Position numbers and translations under genes: made by a program. A stretch of DNA of 64,000 nt from Candidatus Desulfopertinax cowenii (lineage in GTDB: Bacteria; Bacillota; Desulfotomaculia; Desulfotomaculales; Desulforudaceae): NCBI GenBank assembly GCA_001899445.1, contig MPOA01000006.1:761560-825559 (forward strand), given 5' to 3'. The first letter of the stretch is position 1; each line of letters opens with the position of its first letter. Shown here piece after piece: positions 6,824 through 16,419 of the stretch. The notes under the pieces are model-generated. The model worked only from the letters and a program-made list of their open reading frames with translations. It was not told the DNA's origin and made no database searches.

Positions 6824-7837
6824 ATGGATGAAAACTTGACCCTGGCCCATGTGCAGGAGGCCAGGCGCACATTGGCCGGGGTGATCCACCAGACTCCGCT
6901 GGAAAGTTCGCGGACCATCAGCGCTTTACTGGGCCGGCGAATTTATTTCAAGATGGAAAACCTGCAGCGCACCGGTTCGTTTAAGTTCCGGGGGGCTTAT
7001 AACAAGATTTCGCGCCTGCCCAGCGGCGGGCCTGGGGTGGTGGCCGCGTCCGCCGGGAACCACGCCCAGGGGGTGGCCCTGGCGGCGGGCCGGCGGGGTC
7101 TCTCCGCCGTTGTGGTTATGCCGCGCACCACCCCGCGCGGCAAGATCAGGGCGGCGGCCGGGTACGGGGCCCGGGTGGTGTTGGCCGGCCGGGACTACTG
7201 GGAGGCCTGGGTGGCGGCGGAGCGAATCGCCGCCGAAACCGGCGCGCAGCCCATTCCGGCGTTTGACGATCCCGAAATCATCGCTGGACAGGGCACTATC
7301 GGCTTCGAGATCCTGGAGCGCCTGCCCGACGTGGACGCCGTCCTGGTGCCGATGGGCGGGGGCGGGTTGATCAGTGGAGTGGCGCTGGTAGTCAAGACTC
7401 TCAAACCGGACACCCGGGTGGTCGGCGTAGCGGTCCGGGCGGCCCCGGCGCTTTTTCTCTCCCACCGGGCCGGAGTGGTGTGTGATGTGCCGGTGACCGC
7501 GACCCTGGCCGATGGCATCGCGGTCAAGCGACCGGGAGAGTTGAACTTTCGGTACATCCGGCGCTTTGTGGACGACGTGGTACTGGTGAACGAGCGGGAG
7601 ATCGCGGCTGCCATCCGGCTGCTCCTGGCCCGTGCCAAGACGGTGGTCGAGGGGGCGGGGGCGGTCGGCTTAGCGGCGCTTTTAGGCGACCGGGTGGGGT
7701 TTCAAGGGCGGCGGGTGGTGGTGATCCTGAGTGGGGGAAACATTGAAGCGGCCACCCTCGCCAGGGCGGCCCTGGCCGTAAAAAAATTGCCCCGCGGGCA
7801 GGATTCCAGCATACGGTACCGAAGTTCCTTGCCTTAG
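6824..7837 (+). CDS. ilvA: Threonine ammonia-lyase (threonine dehydratase), ACT-less
   Basis: 337 residues; PLP fold type II. The Schiff-base lysine lies in G-S-F-K-F-R-G-A near residue 50, the phosphate loop in G-G-G-G-L near 180, and S-A-G-N-H-A-Q binds substrate. It converts threonine to 2-oxobutyrate and ammonia. The C-terminus stops after the catalytic domain (L-S-G-G-N then about 30 residues), with no ACT or isoleucine-binding domain, so it resembles the catabolic TdcB type or a serine/threonine dehydratase; the symbol is approximate. It stands alone, divergent from the LysR gene across an AT-rich spacer. Confidence 0.85.
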   Translation: MDENLTLAHVQEARRTLAGVIHQTPLESSRTISALLGRRIYFKMENLQRTGSFKFRGAYNKISRLPSGGPGVVAASAGNHAQGVALAAGRRGLSAVVVMPRTTPRGKIRAAAGYGARVVLAGRDYWEAWVAAERIAAETGAQPIPAFDDPEIIAGQGTIGFEILERLPDVDAVLVPMGGGGLISGVALVVKTLKPDTRVVGVAVRAAPALFLSHRAGVVCDVPVTATLADGIAVKRPGELNFRYIRRFVDDVVLVNEREIAAAIRLLLARAKTVVEGAGAVGLAALLGDRVGFQGRRVVVILSGGNIEAATLARAALAVKKLPRGQDSSIRYRSSLP

Positions 7838-7938
7838 CAAGCAGGTTGTCTTCCGGGGAGTTGGAGGTAGGCAGGGTGTTCCCGGCCGGCCAGGGGGGAA
7901 GCGGGCTCTTAACAGCACTTAACAAGGTGGTGAACGGT

Positions 7939-8193
7939 ATGGAGGTTACCGACGTCCGCATACGCAAAGTCCTGGAGGAGGGCAAGATGAAAGCGATTGT
8001 TTCGGTCACCCTGGACAACGCCTTTGTGATTCACGACATTAAGGTGGTCGAGGGACAAAACGGGCTGTTCGTGGCCATGCCCAGCCGGCGCACCCCCAAA
8101 GGCGAATTCCGCGATATTGCCCACCCGATCAATCCCTCCGCCCGGGCGCTGATCCAGGGTGCGGTGCTGCAGGCCTATGCCGAGCAAACGTAG
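7939..8193 (+). CDS. spoVG: SpoVG RNA-binding/septation regulator
   Basis: 84 residues from ATG at 7939 (AAGGTGG 8 bases upstream). The sequence begins [10 protein letters not shown], and the core [10 protein letters not shown] and [17 protein letters not shown] are hallmarks of SpoVG. It is a small RNA-binding regulator affecting division-septum placement and sporulation. It precedes glmU, as in Bacillus. An in-frame upstream start at 7846 is not supported by family length. Confidence 0.96.
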   Translation: MEVTDVRIRKVLEEGKMKAIVSVTLDNAFVIHDIKVVEGQNGLFVAMPSRRTPKGEFRDIAHPINPSARALIQGAVLQAYAEQT

Positions 8194-8350
8194 TTTTGCT
8201 TTACAGCGGCCAGGTCAGTGAAATCGTAATCGCGGCCCAGGACAAATAAAGAATCCTTAATTTCGCGGCAGGGAATCCCCCACAATTTGTTGAATAATCA
8301 TTGAATACCGAGGGATAAGATTCGTTTCCGCCATATTTCAGGGGGTTCAA

Positions 8351-9736
8351 ATGGCTTTAGCGGCGGTTGTGCTGGCGGCGGGTAAAGGGACGAGGATGAA
8401 ATCGCGCCATCCCAAGGTGTTGCACCGGCTTGGCGGTAGACCCATAGTGCAGTACGTGGTAGAGGCGGTGCGGGAGGCCGGTGCCCAGCGGGTGATCGTG
8501 GTGACCGGTTACGGTCATGAGGCGGTCGCCGCCGTTGTCGGCGAACTGGGCGCCGAAGCGGTGCTGCAGGAGCAGCAGTTGGGCACTGCCCACGCTTTGC
8601 TGCAGGCCGAGCGAGTGCTGGCCGGTTTTCGGGGCGACGTGCTGGTGGTTTGTGGCGACACTCCGCTTTTGCGGGGGGAAACCCTGTCTCGCCTGGTGGC
8701 CCAGCACCGGGCTTCCGGGGCCGCGGTCACCGTGCTCACCGCCATCCTGGAGAATCCCCGGGGTTACGGTCGGGTGGTGCGCGATGCCGCGGGCCGGATC
8801 CTGCGGATCGTGGAGCAGGCTGACGGTTCCCCGGAAGAATTGGCGATCCGGGAGATCAATACCGGCGTGTTCTGCTTTGCGGCGGACGGGTTGTTTGCCG
8901 CCCTGCGCGAGATCCCATCTTCGAGCCAGCAGGGGGAATATTACCTTACCGATATTCTTTCCGTTTACCTCCAAAACGGGCGGTCGGTTTCTTCCGTTCC
9001 GGTTGAGGATCCGGTCGAAGCGTACGGAATCAACGACCGGCGCCAGTTGGCCGCGGCCGAAAAGCTGATCCGCCGCGCCATTTTGGATTACTGGATGAAT
9101 GCGGGCGTGACCGTGATCGACCCGGATTCCACTTACGTCGACCGTGAGGCCCGGATCGGTCCGGACACGGTGATTCACCCGCTCACCATAATAGAAGGGG
9201 ACAGCGTCATCGGCGCCGAATGCGTCCTTGGCCCGGGAGCCCGCCTGATCCGCGCCCGGTTGGGTGACCGGGTGTCCGTACAGTATGCCGTGGTGGTGGA
9301 GTCCAGGATCGGTGAACGGTCGACGGTGGGTCCGTTTGCCTACGTGCGCCCGGGGTGCGAAATCGGCGCCGGGGTCAGGATCGGTGACTTTGTGGAACTC
9401 AAGAAATCCGTAGTGGGGGCGGGGAGCAAAGTTCCCCACCTTTCTTATGTGGGCGATGCGGTGATTGGGGAAAAAGTGAACATCGGTGCGGGCGTCATTA
9501 CCTGTAACTACGACGGTGAGAAGAAGTGGACCACTGTAATCGAGGACGGTGCTTTCATCGGCAGCAACGCCAACCTGGTTGCCCCCGTAACCGTGGGACG
9601 CGGCGCCTACATCGGGGCCGGTTCCACCATCCGCCGGGATGTGCCCTCCGGGGCGCTAGGAGTGGCCAGGAGCGACCAAAAGAATATCCCGGACTGGGAA
9701 ACCCTTAGGAAAAAGAAAGCAAGGAAAACAACGTAA
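8351..9736 (+). CDS. glmU: Bifunctional UDP-GlcNAc pyrophosphorylase / GlcN-1-P acetyltransferase
   Basis: 461 residues, normal length. N-terminal uridylyltransferase domain begins A-A-G-K-G-T-R-M-K near residue 10; the C-terminal left-handed beta-helix of hexapeptide repeats (about 250-450) ends with the acetyltransferase site Y-V-G-D-A and N-Y-D-G-E-K. The product makes UDP-GlcNAc for peptidoglycan in the cytoplasm. It lies between spoVG and prs in the usual Firmicute order. Confidence 0.97.
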   Translation: MALAAVVLAAGKGTRMKSRHPKVLHRLGGRPIVQYVVEAVREAGAQRVIVVTGYGHEAVAAVVGELGAEAVLQEQQLGTAHALLQAERVLAGFRGDVLVVCGDTPLLRGETLSRLVAQHRASGAAVTVLTAILENPRGYGRVVRDAAGRILRIVEQADGSPEELAIREINTGVFCFAADGLFAALREIPSSSQQGEYYLTDILSVYLQNGRSVSSVPVEDPVEAYGINDRRQLAAAEKLIRRAILDYWMNAGVTVIDPDSTYVDREARIGPDTVIHPLTIIEGDSVIGAECVLGPGARLIRARLGDRVSVQYAVVVESRIGERSTVGPFAYVRPGCEIGAGVRIGDFVELKKSVVGAGSKVPHLSYVGDAVIGEKVNIGAGVITCNYDGEKKWTTVIEDGAFIGSNANLVAPVTVGRGAYIGAGSTIRRDVPSGALGVARSDQKNIPDWETLRKKKARKTT

Positions 9737-9781
9737 AACAATAGGCTCGGACGAGGCATGAAACCCGACGGAGGCATGGCT

Positions 9782-10729
9782 ATGTTTTCTCGTCACAGAA
9801 AGCTGAAGATCGTAAGCGGCAACGCTAATCCGGCTCTGGCGACCGAAATTTGTGAGTATCTGGGGGTACCCCTGGGGAGGGCGGATGTTTCCCGGTTCTC
9901 AGACGGAGAAATCCGGGTGCGGATCGAAGAAAACGTCCGGGGCGTGGATGTATTTGTGATTCAGCCCACCGGACATCCGGTGAACGAAAACCTGATGGAA
10001 CTCTTGGTGATGATCGACGCCCTGAAGCGGGCTTCCGCCCGCCGGATCACCGCCGTGATGCCCTACTTCGGTTACGCGCGGCAGGACCGAAAGACCCGGG
10101 CCCGGGAGCCGATCACCGCGAAACTGGTCGCCAACTTGCTTACCGCCAGCGGGGCCGACCGGGTGATCACCTTGGATCTGCACGCCGGGCAGATCCAGGG
10201 ATTCTTCGATATTCCGGTGGACCACCTGCCCGCCGGTCCAATCCTGGCGGAATACCTGATCCGCCGGCAGCTGGATGACGTGGTGGTGGTGTCCCCCGAC
10301 GTGGGTGGGGTGGTGCGGGCGCGCGAACTGGCCGAGCGCATCGGGGCCCCGCTGGCCATCATCGACAAGCGGCGTCCCGAGCCGAACGTGGCCGAGATCA
10401 TCCACGTGATCGGTCCGGTGCAGAACAAGACGGCCGCCATCCTGGACGACATCATCGACACGGCGGGGACCATTACCGAGGGCGCCCAAGCGCTGATGCA
10501 GTTCGGGGCCCGGGCGGTTTACGTGTGTTGCACCCACCCGATTCTTTCCGGTCCGGCCATCGAGCGGCTGCGGAACTCGGTGGTGGAGGAAATTATCGTT
10601 ACTAATACCATTCCGATTTCTCCCGAAAGACTGCTGCCCAAGATTAAAGTGCAGTCTGTGGCGCCGCTGTTGGGCGAGGCCATCATCCGGGTGCACGAAA
10701 ACTTGTCGGTGAGCAAGCTCTTTGACTAG
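9782..10729 (+). CDS. prs: Ribose-phosphate pyrophosphokinase
   Basis: 315 residues from ATG at 9782; GGAGG ends 7 bases before it, whereas the ATG at 9776 is too close. PRPP synthase motifs include [11 protein letters not shown], the flexible loop K-R-R-P-E and the PRPP-binding [10 protein letters not shown]. It makes PRPP for purines, pyrimidines, histidine and NAD; the window also holds hisG, nadC and glmU as users or neighbours. Confidence 0.97.
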   Translation: MFSRHRKLKIVSGNANPALATEICEYLGVPLGRADVSRFSDGEIRVRIEENVRGVDVFVIQPTGHPVNENLMELLVMIDALKRASARRITAVMPYFGYARQDRKTRAREPITAKLVANLLTASGADRVITLDLHAGQIQGFFDIPVDHLPAGPILAEYLIRRQLDDVVVVSPDVGGVVRARELAERIGAPLAIIDKRRPEPNVAEIIHVIGPVQNKTAAILDDIIDTAGTITEGAQALMQFGARAVYVCCTHPILSGPAIERLRNSVVEEIIVTNTIPISPERLLPKIKVQSVAPLLGEAIIRVHENLSVSKLFD

Positions 10730-10768
10730 TTTGTGATTCCGGAGTCTTGCTGAGCCGGCGGGTTCGGG

Positions 10769-10791
10769 CCGGGTAATCCCCGGTTCTTTTT
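10769..10791 (+). terminator. Terminator after prs
   Basis: CCGGG (10769-10773) pairs with CCCGG (10779-10783) over a 5-nt loop, followed by a T-rich tract to 10791. Short but placed correctly about 40 bases past the prs stop. Confidence 0.55.
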
Positions 10792-10895
10792 GCCTTGGTC
10801 GCCTCGCCAGTGATTGGCATTGCAGGTACCACATGTTTACCCCGAGTTTGATATTATGGGGTCGGGGGAATAATTCCGGAAGGAGGAGATCCTGA

Positions 10896-11531
10896 ATGAA
10901 CGTTGTAGACTTGAACGCCAGGTCAAGGACGGGCCGGGGGAAGGGGTACCGTAACCGGCTCAAGGCCCAGGGCTTGGTTCCGGCCGTGGTGTACGGCAAG
11001 GAGCTGGGCAGCCTGCCCATCGAGTTGGAAAACCGAGCCGTCGAGAACATCCTCAACAAGGGCAGTCGCAACATGCTCATTTCCTTAAAAGTCGATCCCG
11101 GGAATGGCAGGGCCAGGAAGTTTGACGCCATCATCAAGGAAGTTCAGTTTCACCCGTACAAGAACGAGATCTTCCACGTGGATTTTCAGCAGATCTCGTT
11201 GAAAGAGGAACTGACCACCAACGTGGGCTTGCGGCTGGTGGGAGAGGCGCCGGGAGCAAAGGCCGGCGGCCGCCTGGAACAGTTGCTCTGGGAGATCGAG
11301 GTGAGCTGCCTGCCCCAGGATATTCCGGACTACATCCGGGTGGACGTCTCGGGTCTTGAGATCGGGGACAGCCTCCACGTAGCGGATCTAACGCCGCCCA
11401 AGGGCGTGAAGTTCATGACGGACGGGGAGGTTACGGTGGTTACGGTAACGGCACCGCGACAGGAGGGAGAGGCTCCTGAAGAGGCCGCGGAGGAAACTCC
11501 GAAAGTCGCCCCCGCACCTGAAGCCGAGTAA
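10896..11531 (+). CDS. rplY: 50S ribosomal protein L25, CTC form
   Basis: 211 residues; GGAAGGAGGAG just upstream of the ATG. The N-terminal 5S rRNA-binding L25 domain (about 1-92) is followed by the TL5/CTC C-terminal beta domain and an acidic, Glu/Ala/Pro-rich tail. Also known as general stress protein CTC in Bacillus. Its stop overlaps the pth start (TAATG), so the pair is coupled. Confidence 0.95.
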   Translation: MNVVDLNARSRTGRGKGYRNRLKAQGLVPAVVYGKELGSLPIELENRAVENILNKGSRNMLISLKVDPGNGRARKFDAIIKEVQFHPYKNEIFHVDFQQISLKEELTTNVGLRLVGEAPGAKAGGRLEQLLWEIEVSCLPQDIPDYIRVDVSGLEIGDSLHVADLTPPKGVKFMTDGEVTVVTVTAPRQEGEAPEEAAEETPKVAPAPEAE

Positions 11532-12106
11532 TGCGGCTGGTTGTCGGTCTGGGTAACCCGGGAGAAAAGTATCGGTTTACCCGGCACAACGTCGGTTTCA
11601 TGGTGGTGGATCGGCTCTCCAGTGCCGTGGGCGCGCCGGTAACCGGGAAGCGTGGTTTTTCGCTGGTTGGTGAGGGCTTTCTGGGCGGCGAGAAGGTGGT
11701 GCTGGCCAAGCCCCAGACTTACATGAACTTGAGCGGCATGGCGGTTTCCGGGTTGATTCGATATTACCGGGCCGCCCCTGCGGATCTGCTGGTGGTCTGC
11801 GACGATCTGGACCTGCCTTTCGGGCGGATTAGGCTGCGGGCGAAGGGCGGCTCGGGCGGACACCGGGGTTTGGAGTCCATTATCGCGGCCCTGGGCAGTT
11901 CTGATTTTCCGCGCCTGCGCGTAGGAATAGGAAAGGCCGGAGAGGCCGCAGATCACGTCCTCGGCCAGTTTCCGGCCGCGGACGAACCGGCGCTCGCCGA
12001 GATTCTGGAGGCTGCGGCCGCGGCGGTGACCGTGACCTGCCTGGAGGGGCTGGAGCGAGCCATGAACCGTTTCAACAGCTGGCAGTTGAGAATGGAATCG
12101 GGATGA
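11531..12106 (+). CDS. pth: Peptidyl-tRNA hydrolase
   Basis: 191 residues. N-terminal G-L-G-N-P-G-E-K-Y with the catalytic histidine in T-R-H-N-V-G-F (residue about 20), the N-L-S-G loop after P-Q-T-Y-M, and D-D-L-D-L-P-F-G with the active-site aspartate. It recycles peptidyl-tRNA. It overlaps rplY by one base, in the conserved ctc-pth-mfd order. Confidence 0.97.
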   Translation: MRLVVGLGNPGEKYRFTRHNVGFMVVDRLSSAVGAPVTGKRGFSLVGEGFLGGEKVVLAKPQTYMNLSGMAVSGLIRYYRAAPADLLVVCDDLDLPFGRIRLRAKGGSGGHRGLESIIAALGSSDFPRLRVGIGKAGEAADHVLGQFPAADEPALAEILEAAAAAVTVTCLEGLERAMNRFNSWQLRMESG

Positions 12107-12174
12107 AAGACAGAATAATTAGAATAATTATAGCTAGAATATCTGACTCCTGAATTCTGTTTTAGGAGTGAAAA

Positions 12175-15100
12175 ATGCAGGGTTTAGCCGAATTCCTGGC
12201 TAAAACCCCCGCCCTGAGGGGTGTGGTCTCCGGCCTGCGGCGGTACGGCGTCCAGCAGGTGTATGGGGTGGGCGGGGGGCACCAGGCCCTGGTATGCGCG
12301 GCCCTGGGCCAGAGGCAACGGCCGCTTCTGATCGTTACCCCCGGGGAGCGGGAGGCGATGGTTCTCGCCGAGAACCTGGCCACCCTGCTCCCGGGCCGGG
12401 GATGTTTTTTGTTTCCTGCCTGGGAAATACTTCCTGTTCAGGTTTTGGCTTGCAGCAAGCACATCAGGGTGCAGCGCATGCGGGTGCTGGAAGTGCTCCT
12501 GGCCGGGACCAGCCCGGTGGTGGTGGCCCCGGTGGATGCCCTGGCCCGCCTCCTGACTCCACCCGCCGTGCTCCGCGACCGCATTTTTGCCCTGGGTGCC
12601 GGGCAGAACTGGGACCTGGAGTATTTGCGCCGGCGGCTTTTGGCCAGCGGCTACGAACCGGTTTCCCAGGTCGATGCGGCCGGGCAGTTCAGCGCCCGGG
12701 GCGGCATTCTGGACCTGTTTGCGTATACTCGAGATTCCCCGGTACGAATCGAGTTTTTTGGGGACGAGATCACGACCATGCGCTGGTTTGATCCCGAAAC
12801 GCAGCGTTCCCGGGCCCAAACCGACCGGGTAACCGTGGCGCCGGCGAGCGAGTTGGTATTGAAGGATGAACTCTGGGAAGCGGGGACCGAGGCCCTGCGG
12901 CGCGACTTTGAGGAACAATTGGAACGGCTGGCGCGCCGGGGGAACACCGAGGCCGTCCGGCGGCTTCGGGAGCGCATGGACGACGTACTGTCCCGGGTTG
13001 AGTCTCGGGGTAGTTTCCCGGGGATCGAGGAGCTGCTGCCCTATTTCCACGCCCAGCCGGCAACGCTGCTGGACTACCTGGCGCCCGGAACCCTTCTAGT
13101 TTTGGCGGAACCCGATCGGATCGTGGAAGTGGCCGAGAGCCACGAACGGCAACGTTCCGAGAGTTACGCGGTGCTGCTGGAGCAGGGGCGGGTTCTGCCC
13201 GGCCAGTTTCTGGTTTACCTGGACAGCGCCCGCCTGTTCCAAAAAATGGAACCATTTCGGACCGTTTATCTCTCGCTGTTCGGCCGCACCGGCCGCCTGC
13301 CGAAGCCCGAGCGGGAAATTGGTTTCGAGGTCCGGGAACTACCCGCGGTCCTGGGCCGGGCCGAGGCCGTGCTGACGGAGGTGCGCCGGCGGCAGGGATC
13401 GAGCCGGCGCGTGGTGCTTCTCCTGGGTACCAAGGAGCGGGCGCGCCGAGTGTTGAACATCCTGCGCCGGGATGGACTGCCCGCCTTCCAGGGTACGGAC
13501 CTGGGCCGGGTACGTTTCGGCCAGGTGGCGGTTGGGGTGGGCCGGCTCCACGAGGGCTTCGAGATTCCCGACGCCGGCCTGGTGGTCCTAACCGAAAAAG
13601 AAATCTACGGCAAGCAGTTCCACGACCGGCGGAAGACGCACCGGTCCAAGTTGCGGATCCTGGACGAGTTGGATCTGAATCCGGGCGATTACGTAGTGCA
13701 CGCCAACCACGGTATCGGCCGTTATCAGGGGATCGTGCTGCTGGAAATCGGCGGAGCGAAGCGGGAGTACCTCCTGATCAGGTACGCGGGCGAAGACAAG
13801 CTTTACGTGCCGACCGACCAACTGGGTCTGGTGCAGAAATACATCGGCGCCGAGGGGGAGGTCCCCCGCCTTTCCCGCCTGGGTGGCAGTGACTGGGCGC
13901 GGTCTAAGAAGCGGGTGCGGGAAGCGGTGCGGGCGATGGCCGAGGAGTTGATCAAGCTTTACGCCACCCGGCAGTCCCTGCCGGGGCACAGTTTCGGGCC
14001 CGACACCCCCTGGCAGCGGGAATTCGAAGCGGCCTTTCCTTACGAGGAAACTCCGGACCAGCTCAAGGCCACCGCCCAGGTGAAAAAGGACATGCAGCGG
14101 CCGCGCCCCATGGACCGGCTGCTCTGCGGCGACGTTGGGTACGGCAAGACCGAGGTGGCCATGCGCGCCGCCTTCAAGGCGGTCACCGAAGGGAAACAGG
14201 TTGCCGTTCTGGTGCCCACCACCGTGCTGGCCCAGCAGCACCTGCAGACCTTCCGGGAGCGGTTCAACGGGTACCCGGTGGTAATTGAAATGCTGAGCCG
14301 TTTCCGGTCGCCCCGGGAAATCAGGCAGGTACTGGCCGACCTGGCGCTGGGGAAGGTGGACATCGTGATCGGAACGCACCGGCTGGTGCAGGACGACGTG
14401 CACTTTCCCAACTTGGGCCTGATCGTAGTGGACGAGGAGCAGCGTTTTGGCGTGCTGCACAAGGAGAAACTGAAGTTGAAGTATCCGAACGTGGACGTGC
14501 TGACCCTTACGGCCACCCCGATTCCGCGCACCCTGTACATGTCCCTGGTGGGCCTCCGGGACACGAGCATCCTGGAGACGCCGCCCCAGGACCGCTACCC
14601 GGTGCAGACCTTCGTGGTCGAGGAAGACCCAGTGTTGATCCGGGACGCGGTGACCCGGGAGCTGGCCCGGGGGGGGCAGGTCTACTTCGTGCACAACCGG
14701 GTGTTTGAGCTGGACCGGGTCGCTTACTGGTTACATGAACTGATTCCCGAGGCGCGGATCGCCGTGGCGCACGGCCAGATGCGCGAGGACCGGCTGGAAC
14801 AGGTGATGCTGGACTTTGTGGCCGGGAAGTACGACGTGTTGGTCTGCACCACCATCATCGAAACCGGACTGGATATTCCGAACGTCAATACTTTGATCGT
14901 CAAGGAAGCCGACCAACTGGGCCTGGCCCAGCTGTACCAGCTGCGGGGGCGGGTTGGGCGATCCAACCGGCTGGCGTATGCCTATTTCACTTTCCGCCGG
15001 GACCGGCTGATGGGGGAGGCGGCCGAGAAACGGTTGCGGGCGATCCGGGACTTCACCGATTTTGGCTCGGGTTTCCGGCTCGCCAAGCGGGACCTGGAGA

Positions 15101-15717
15101 TCCGCGGTGCCGGCAATCTTTTGGGCACCGAGCAGCACGGTAACATCTCCGTAGTGGGATTCGAGATGTACTGCCGGCTGCTGGAGGAGAGTGTGCGCGA
15201 ACTGAAGGGCGAGGCGCCGGCCGACGAGTTTGAGACGGTGGTTGAATTGCCGGTGACCGCTTTCCTGCCGGACGACTACATCCCCGACCCCGAGGAGAAG
15301 GTGCGGATCTATCACCTTCTGGCCCGCGTGCAGAAGGAGCGGGAGGTGGAGGCCGTGGCGGAAGAACTGCGGGACCGCTTCGGCAGCCTTCCCGACCCGG
15401 TGCAAAACCTGCTGGCGGTCGCCAGCATCCGGGCCCAGGCTAGAAGATTGCGGATCCGGAGCGTCAGCGTGCGGGGACGCAACTGCCGGTTCGTGTTGGG
15501 GGATGGACACCGATTGGACGGCGGCCGGCTGGTGGCGGTTTCCGCACTCTTTCCGGAACGGCTTCGTTTTAAGGACGGCGACGGTGGCTTCGAAATCTGG
15601 TTGCGCTTCGAACAACCCGGGAGCGAGACCGGCCTAATCCGCGAAATAAAAACATTCCTTGGCAATATCAGTCAAGAGCCGGCGGCCCAGGTTTCTGAAG
15701 GGCGCCGGGGCCCTTGA
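12175..15717 (+). CDS. mfd: Transcription-repair coupling factor
   Basis: 1180 residues, full length. UvrB-like N-terminal module (about 20-350), RNA-polymerase-interaction domain near 490-560 (Y-V-V-H-A-N-H-G-I-G-R-Y), then the RecG-like translocase with Walker A G-D-V-G-Y-G-K-T at 652-659, D-E-E-Q-R-F-G and the helicase C domain, and the TRCF C-terminal domain. It displaces stalled RNA polymerase and recruits UvrA. Standard position after pth. Confidence 0.97.
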   Translation: MQGLAEFLAKTPALRGVVSGLRRYGVQQVYGVGGGHQALVCAALGQRQRPLLIVTPGEREAMVLAENLATLLPGRGCFLFPAWEILPVQVLACSKHIRVQRMRVLEVLLAGTSPVVVAPVDALARLLTPPAVLRDRIFALGAGQNWDLEYLRRRLLASGYEPVSQVDAAGQFSARGGILDLFAYTRDSPVRIEFFGDEITTMRWFDPETQRSRAQTDRVTVAPASELVLKDELWEAGTEALRRDFEEQLERLARRGNTEAVRRLRERMDDVLSRVESRGSFPGIEELLPYFHAQPATLLDYLAPGTLLVLAEPDRIVEVAESHERQRSESYAVLLEQGRVLPGQFLVYLDSARLFQKMEPFRTVYLSLFGRTGRLPKPEREIGFEVRELPAVLGRAEAVLTEVRRRQGSSRRVVLLLGTKERARRVLNILRRDGLPAFQGTDLGRVRFGQVAVGVGRLHEGFEIPDAGLVVLTEKEIYGKQFHDRRKTHRSKLRILDELDLNPGDYVVHANHGIGRYQGIVLLEIGGAKREYLLIRYAGEDKLYVPTDQLGLVQKYIGAEGEVPRLSRLGGSDWARSKKRVREAVRAMAEELIKLYATRQSLPGHSFGPDTPWQREFEAAFPYEETPDQLKATAQVKKDMQRPRPMDRLLCGDVGYGKTEVAMRAAFKAVTEGKQVAVLVPTTVLAQQHLQTFRERFNGYPVVIEMLSRFRSPREIRQVLADLALGKVDIVIGTHRLVQDDVHFPNLGLIVVDEEQRFGVLHKEKLKLKYPNVDVLTLTATPIPRTLYMSLVGLRDTSILETPPQDRYPVQTFVVEEDPVLIRDAVTRELARGGQVYFVHNRVFELDRVAYWLHELIPEARIAVAHGQMREDRLEQVMLDFVAGKYDVLVCTTIIETGLDIPNVNTLIVKEADQLGLAQLYQLRGRVGRSNRLAYAYFTFRRDRLMGEAAEKRLRAIRDFTDFGSGFRLAKRDLEIRGAGNLLGTEQHGNISVVGFEMYCRLLEESVRELKGEAPADEFETVVELPVTAFLPDDYIPDPEEKVRIYHLLARVQKEREVEAVAEELRDRFGSLPDPVQNLLAVASIRAQARRLRIRSVSVRGRNCRFVLGDGHRLDGGRLVAVSALFPERLRFKDGDGGFEIWLRFEQPGSETGLIREIKTFLGNISQEPAAQVSEGRRGP

Positions 15718-15743
15718 ACCGGGATAATTTCTTGGAAAAATAT

Positions 15744-15773
15744 GAATAAATCATAAATGGTCGATGTATACTA
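15744..15773 (+). promoter_or_regulatory. Possible sigma-G/F-type promoter of spoVT
   Basis: GAATA (15744-15748), an 18-bp spacer and TATACTA (15767-15773) resemble the forespore consensus (G-[AC]-ATA and CATnnTA). Bacillus spoVT is transcribed by sigma-G, so the match fits, but one -10 position deviates. Confidence 0.45.
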
Positions 15774-15821
15774 TTTTCAACGGATAAGTAACCCTTTGCA
15801 AAAAAGGAGGGACGGAGTTTA

Positions 15822-16382
15822 ATGAAGGCAACGGGCATAGTTCGCCGCATCGACGATTTGGGAAGGGTGGTTATTCCGAAGGAAATCAGGCGGACCTTGC
15901 GGATTCGCGAAGGCGACCCTCTCGAGATTTTTGTGGACCGCGACGGCGAAGTGATCCTGAAAAAATACTCTCCCATCGGGGAACTTGGTGATTTCGCCAA
16001 GGAATATGCCGATTCTCTGTACGAAGCTACCGGACATATTGCCTGCATAGCCGATCGTGATACCATCATTGCCGTTTCGGGTGCCCCTAAGAAGGAGTTT
16101 CTCAATAAACCGGTCGGGCCGGCCGTGGAAAAGGTGATGGAGGAGCGGCGGCCGGTCATCGTCAACGCGCCGGGGGACGAACCATTGTGTAAAGAATGCC
16201 TCGCGGCGGAGAACGGGGAATGCAAGTATACCGCGGAGGTGATTGCGCCTATTGTGTCCGAGGGCGACCCGATCGGGGCGGTCATGCTGATTTCCAAGGA
16301 ACCCGGCGCCAAAATGGGCCAGTTGGAGCTGAAGCTATCGGAAACAGCGGCAGGATTTTTGGCGAAACAAATGGAACAATAA
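15822..16382 (+). CDS. spoVT: Stage V sporulation regulator SpoVT
   Basis: 186 residues, typical. The AbrB-type swapped-hairpin DNA-binding domain (1-50; G-I-V-R-R-I-D-D-L-G-R-V-V-I-P-K-E) is followed by a C-terminal GAF domain (about 55-180). In Bacillus it modulates sigma-G genes in the forespore. AAAAGGAGG precedes the ATG. Its stop codon falls inside the following terminator hairpin. Confidence 0.96.
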   Translation: MKATGIVRRIDDLGRVVIPKEIRRTLRIREGDPLEIFVDRDGEVILKKYSPIGELGDFAKEYADSLYEATGHIACIADRDTIIAVSGAPKKEFLNKPVGPAVEKVMEERRPVIVNAPGDEPLCKECLAAENGECKYTAEVIAPIVSEGDPIGAVMLISKEPGAKMGQLELKLSETAAGFLAKQMEQ

Positions 16383-16404
16383 TGGCCTAAAGGCCATTTT
16401 TTTT
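16381..16404 (+). terminator. Strong terminator after spoVT
   Basis: Perfect 7-bp stem AATGGCC/GGCCATT around a TAAA loop, followed by eight T residues (16397-16404). The hairpin starts within the spoVT stop codon. Confidence 0.9.
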
Positions 16405-16419
16405 ATCAGGGGGTATTTA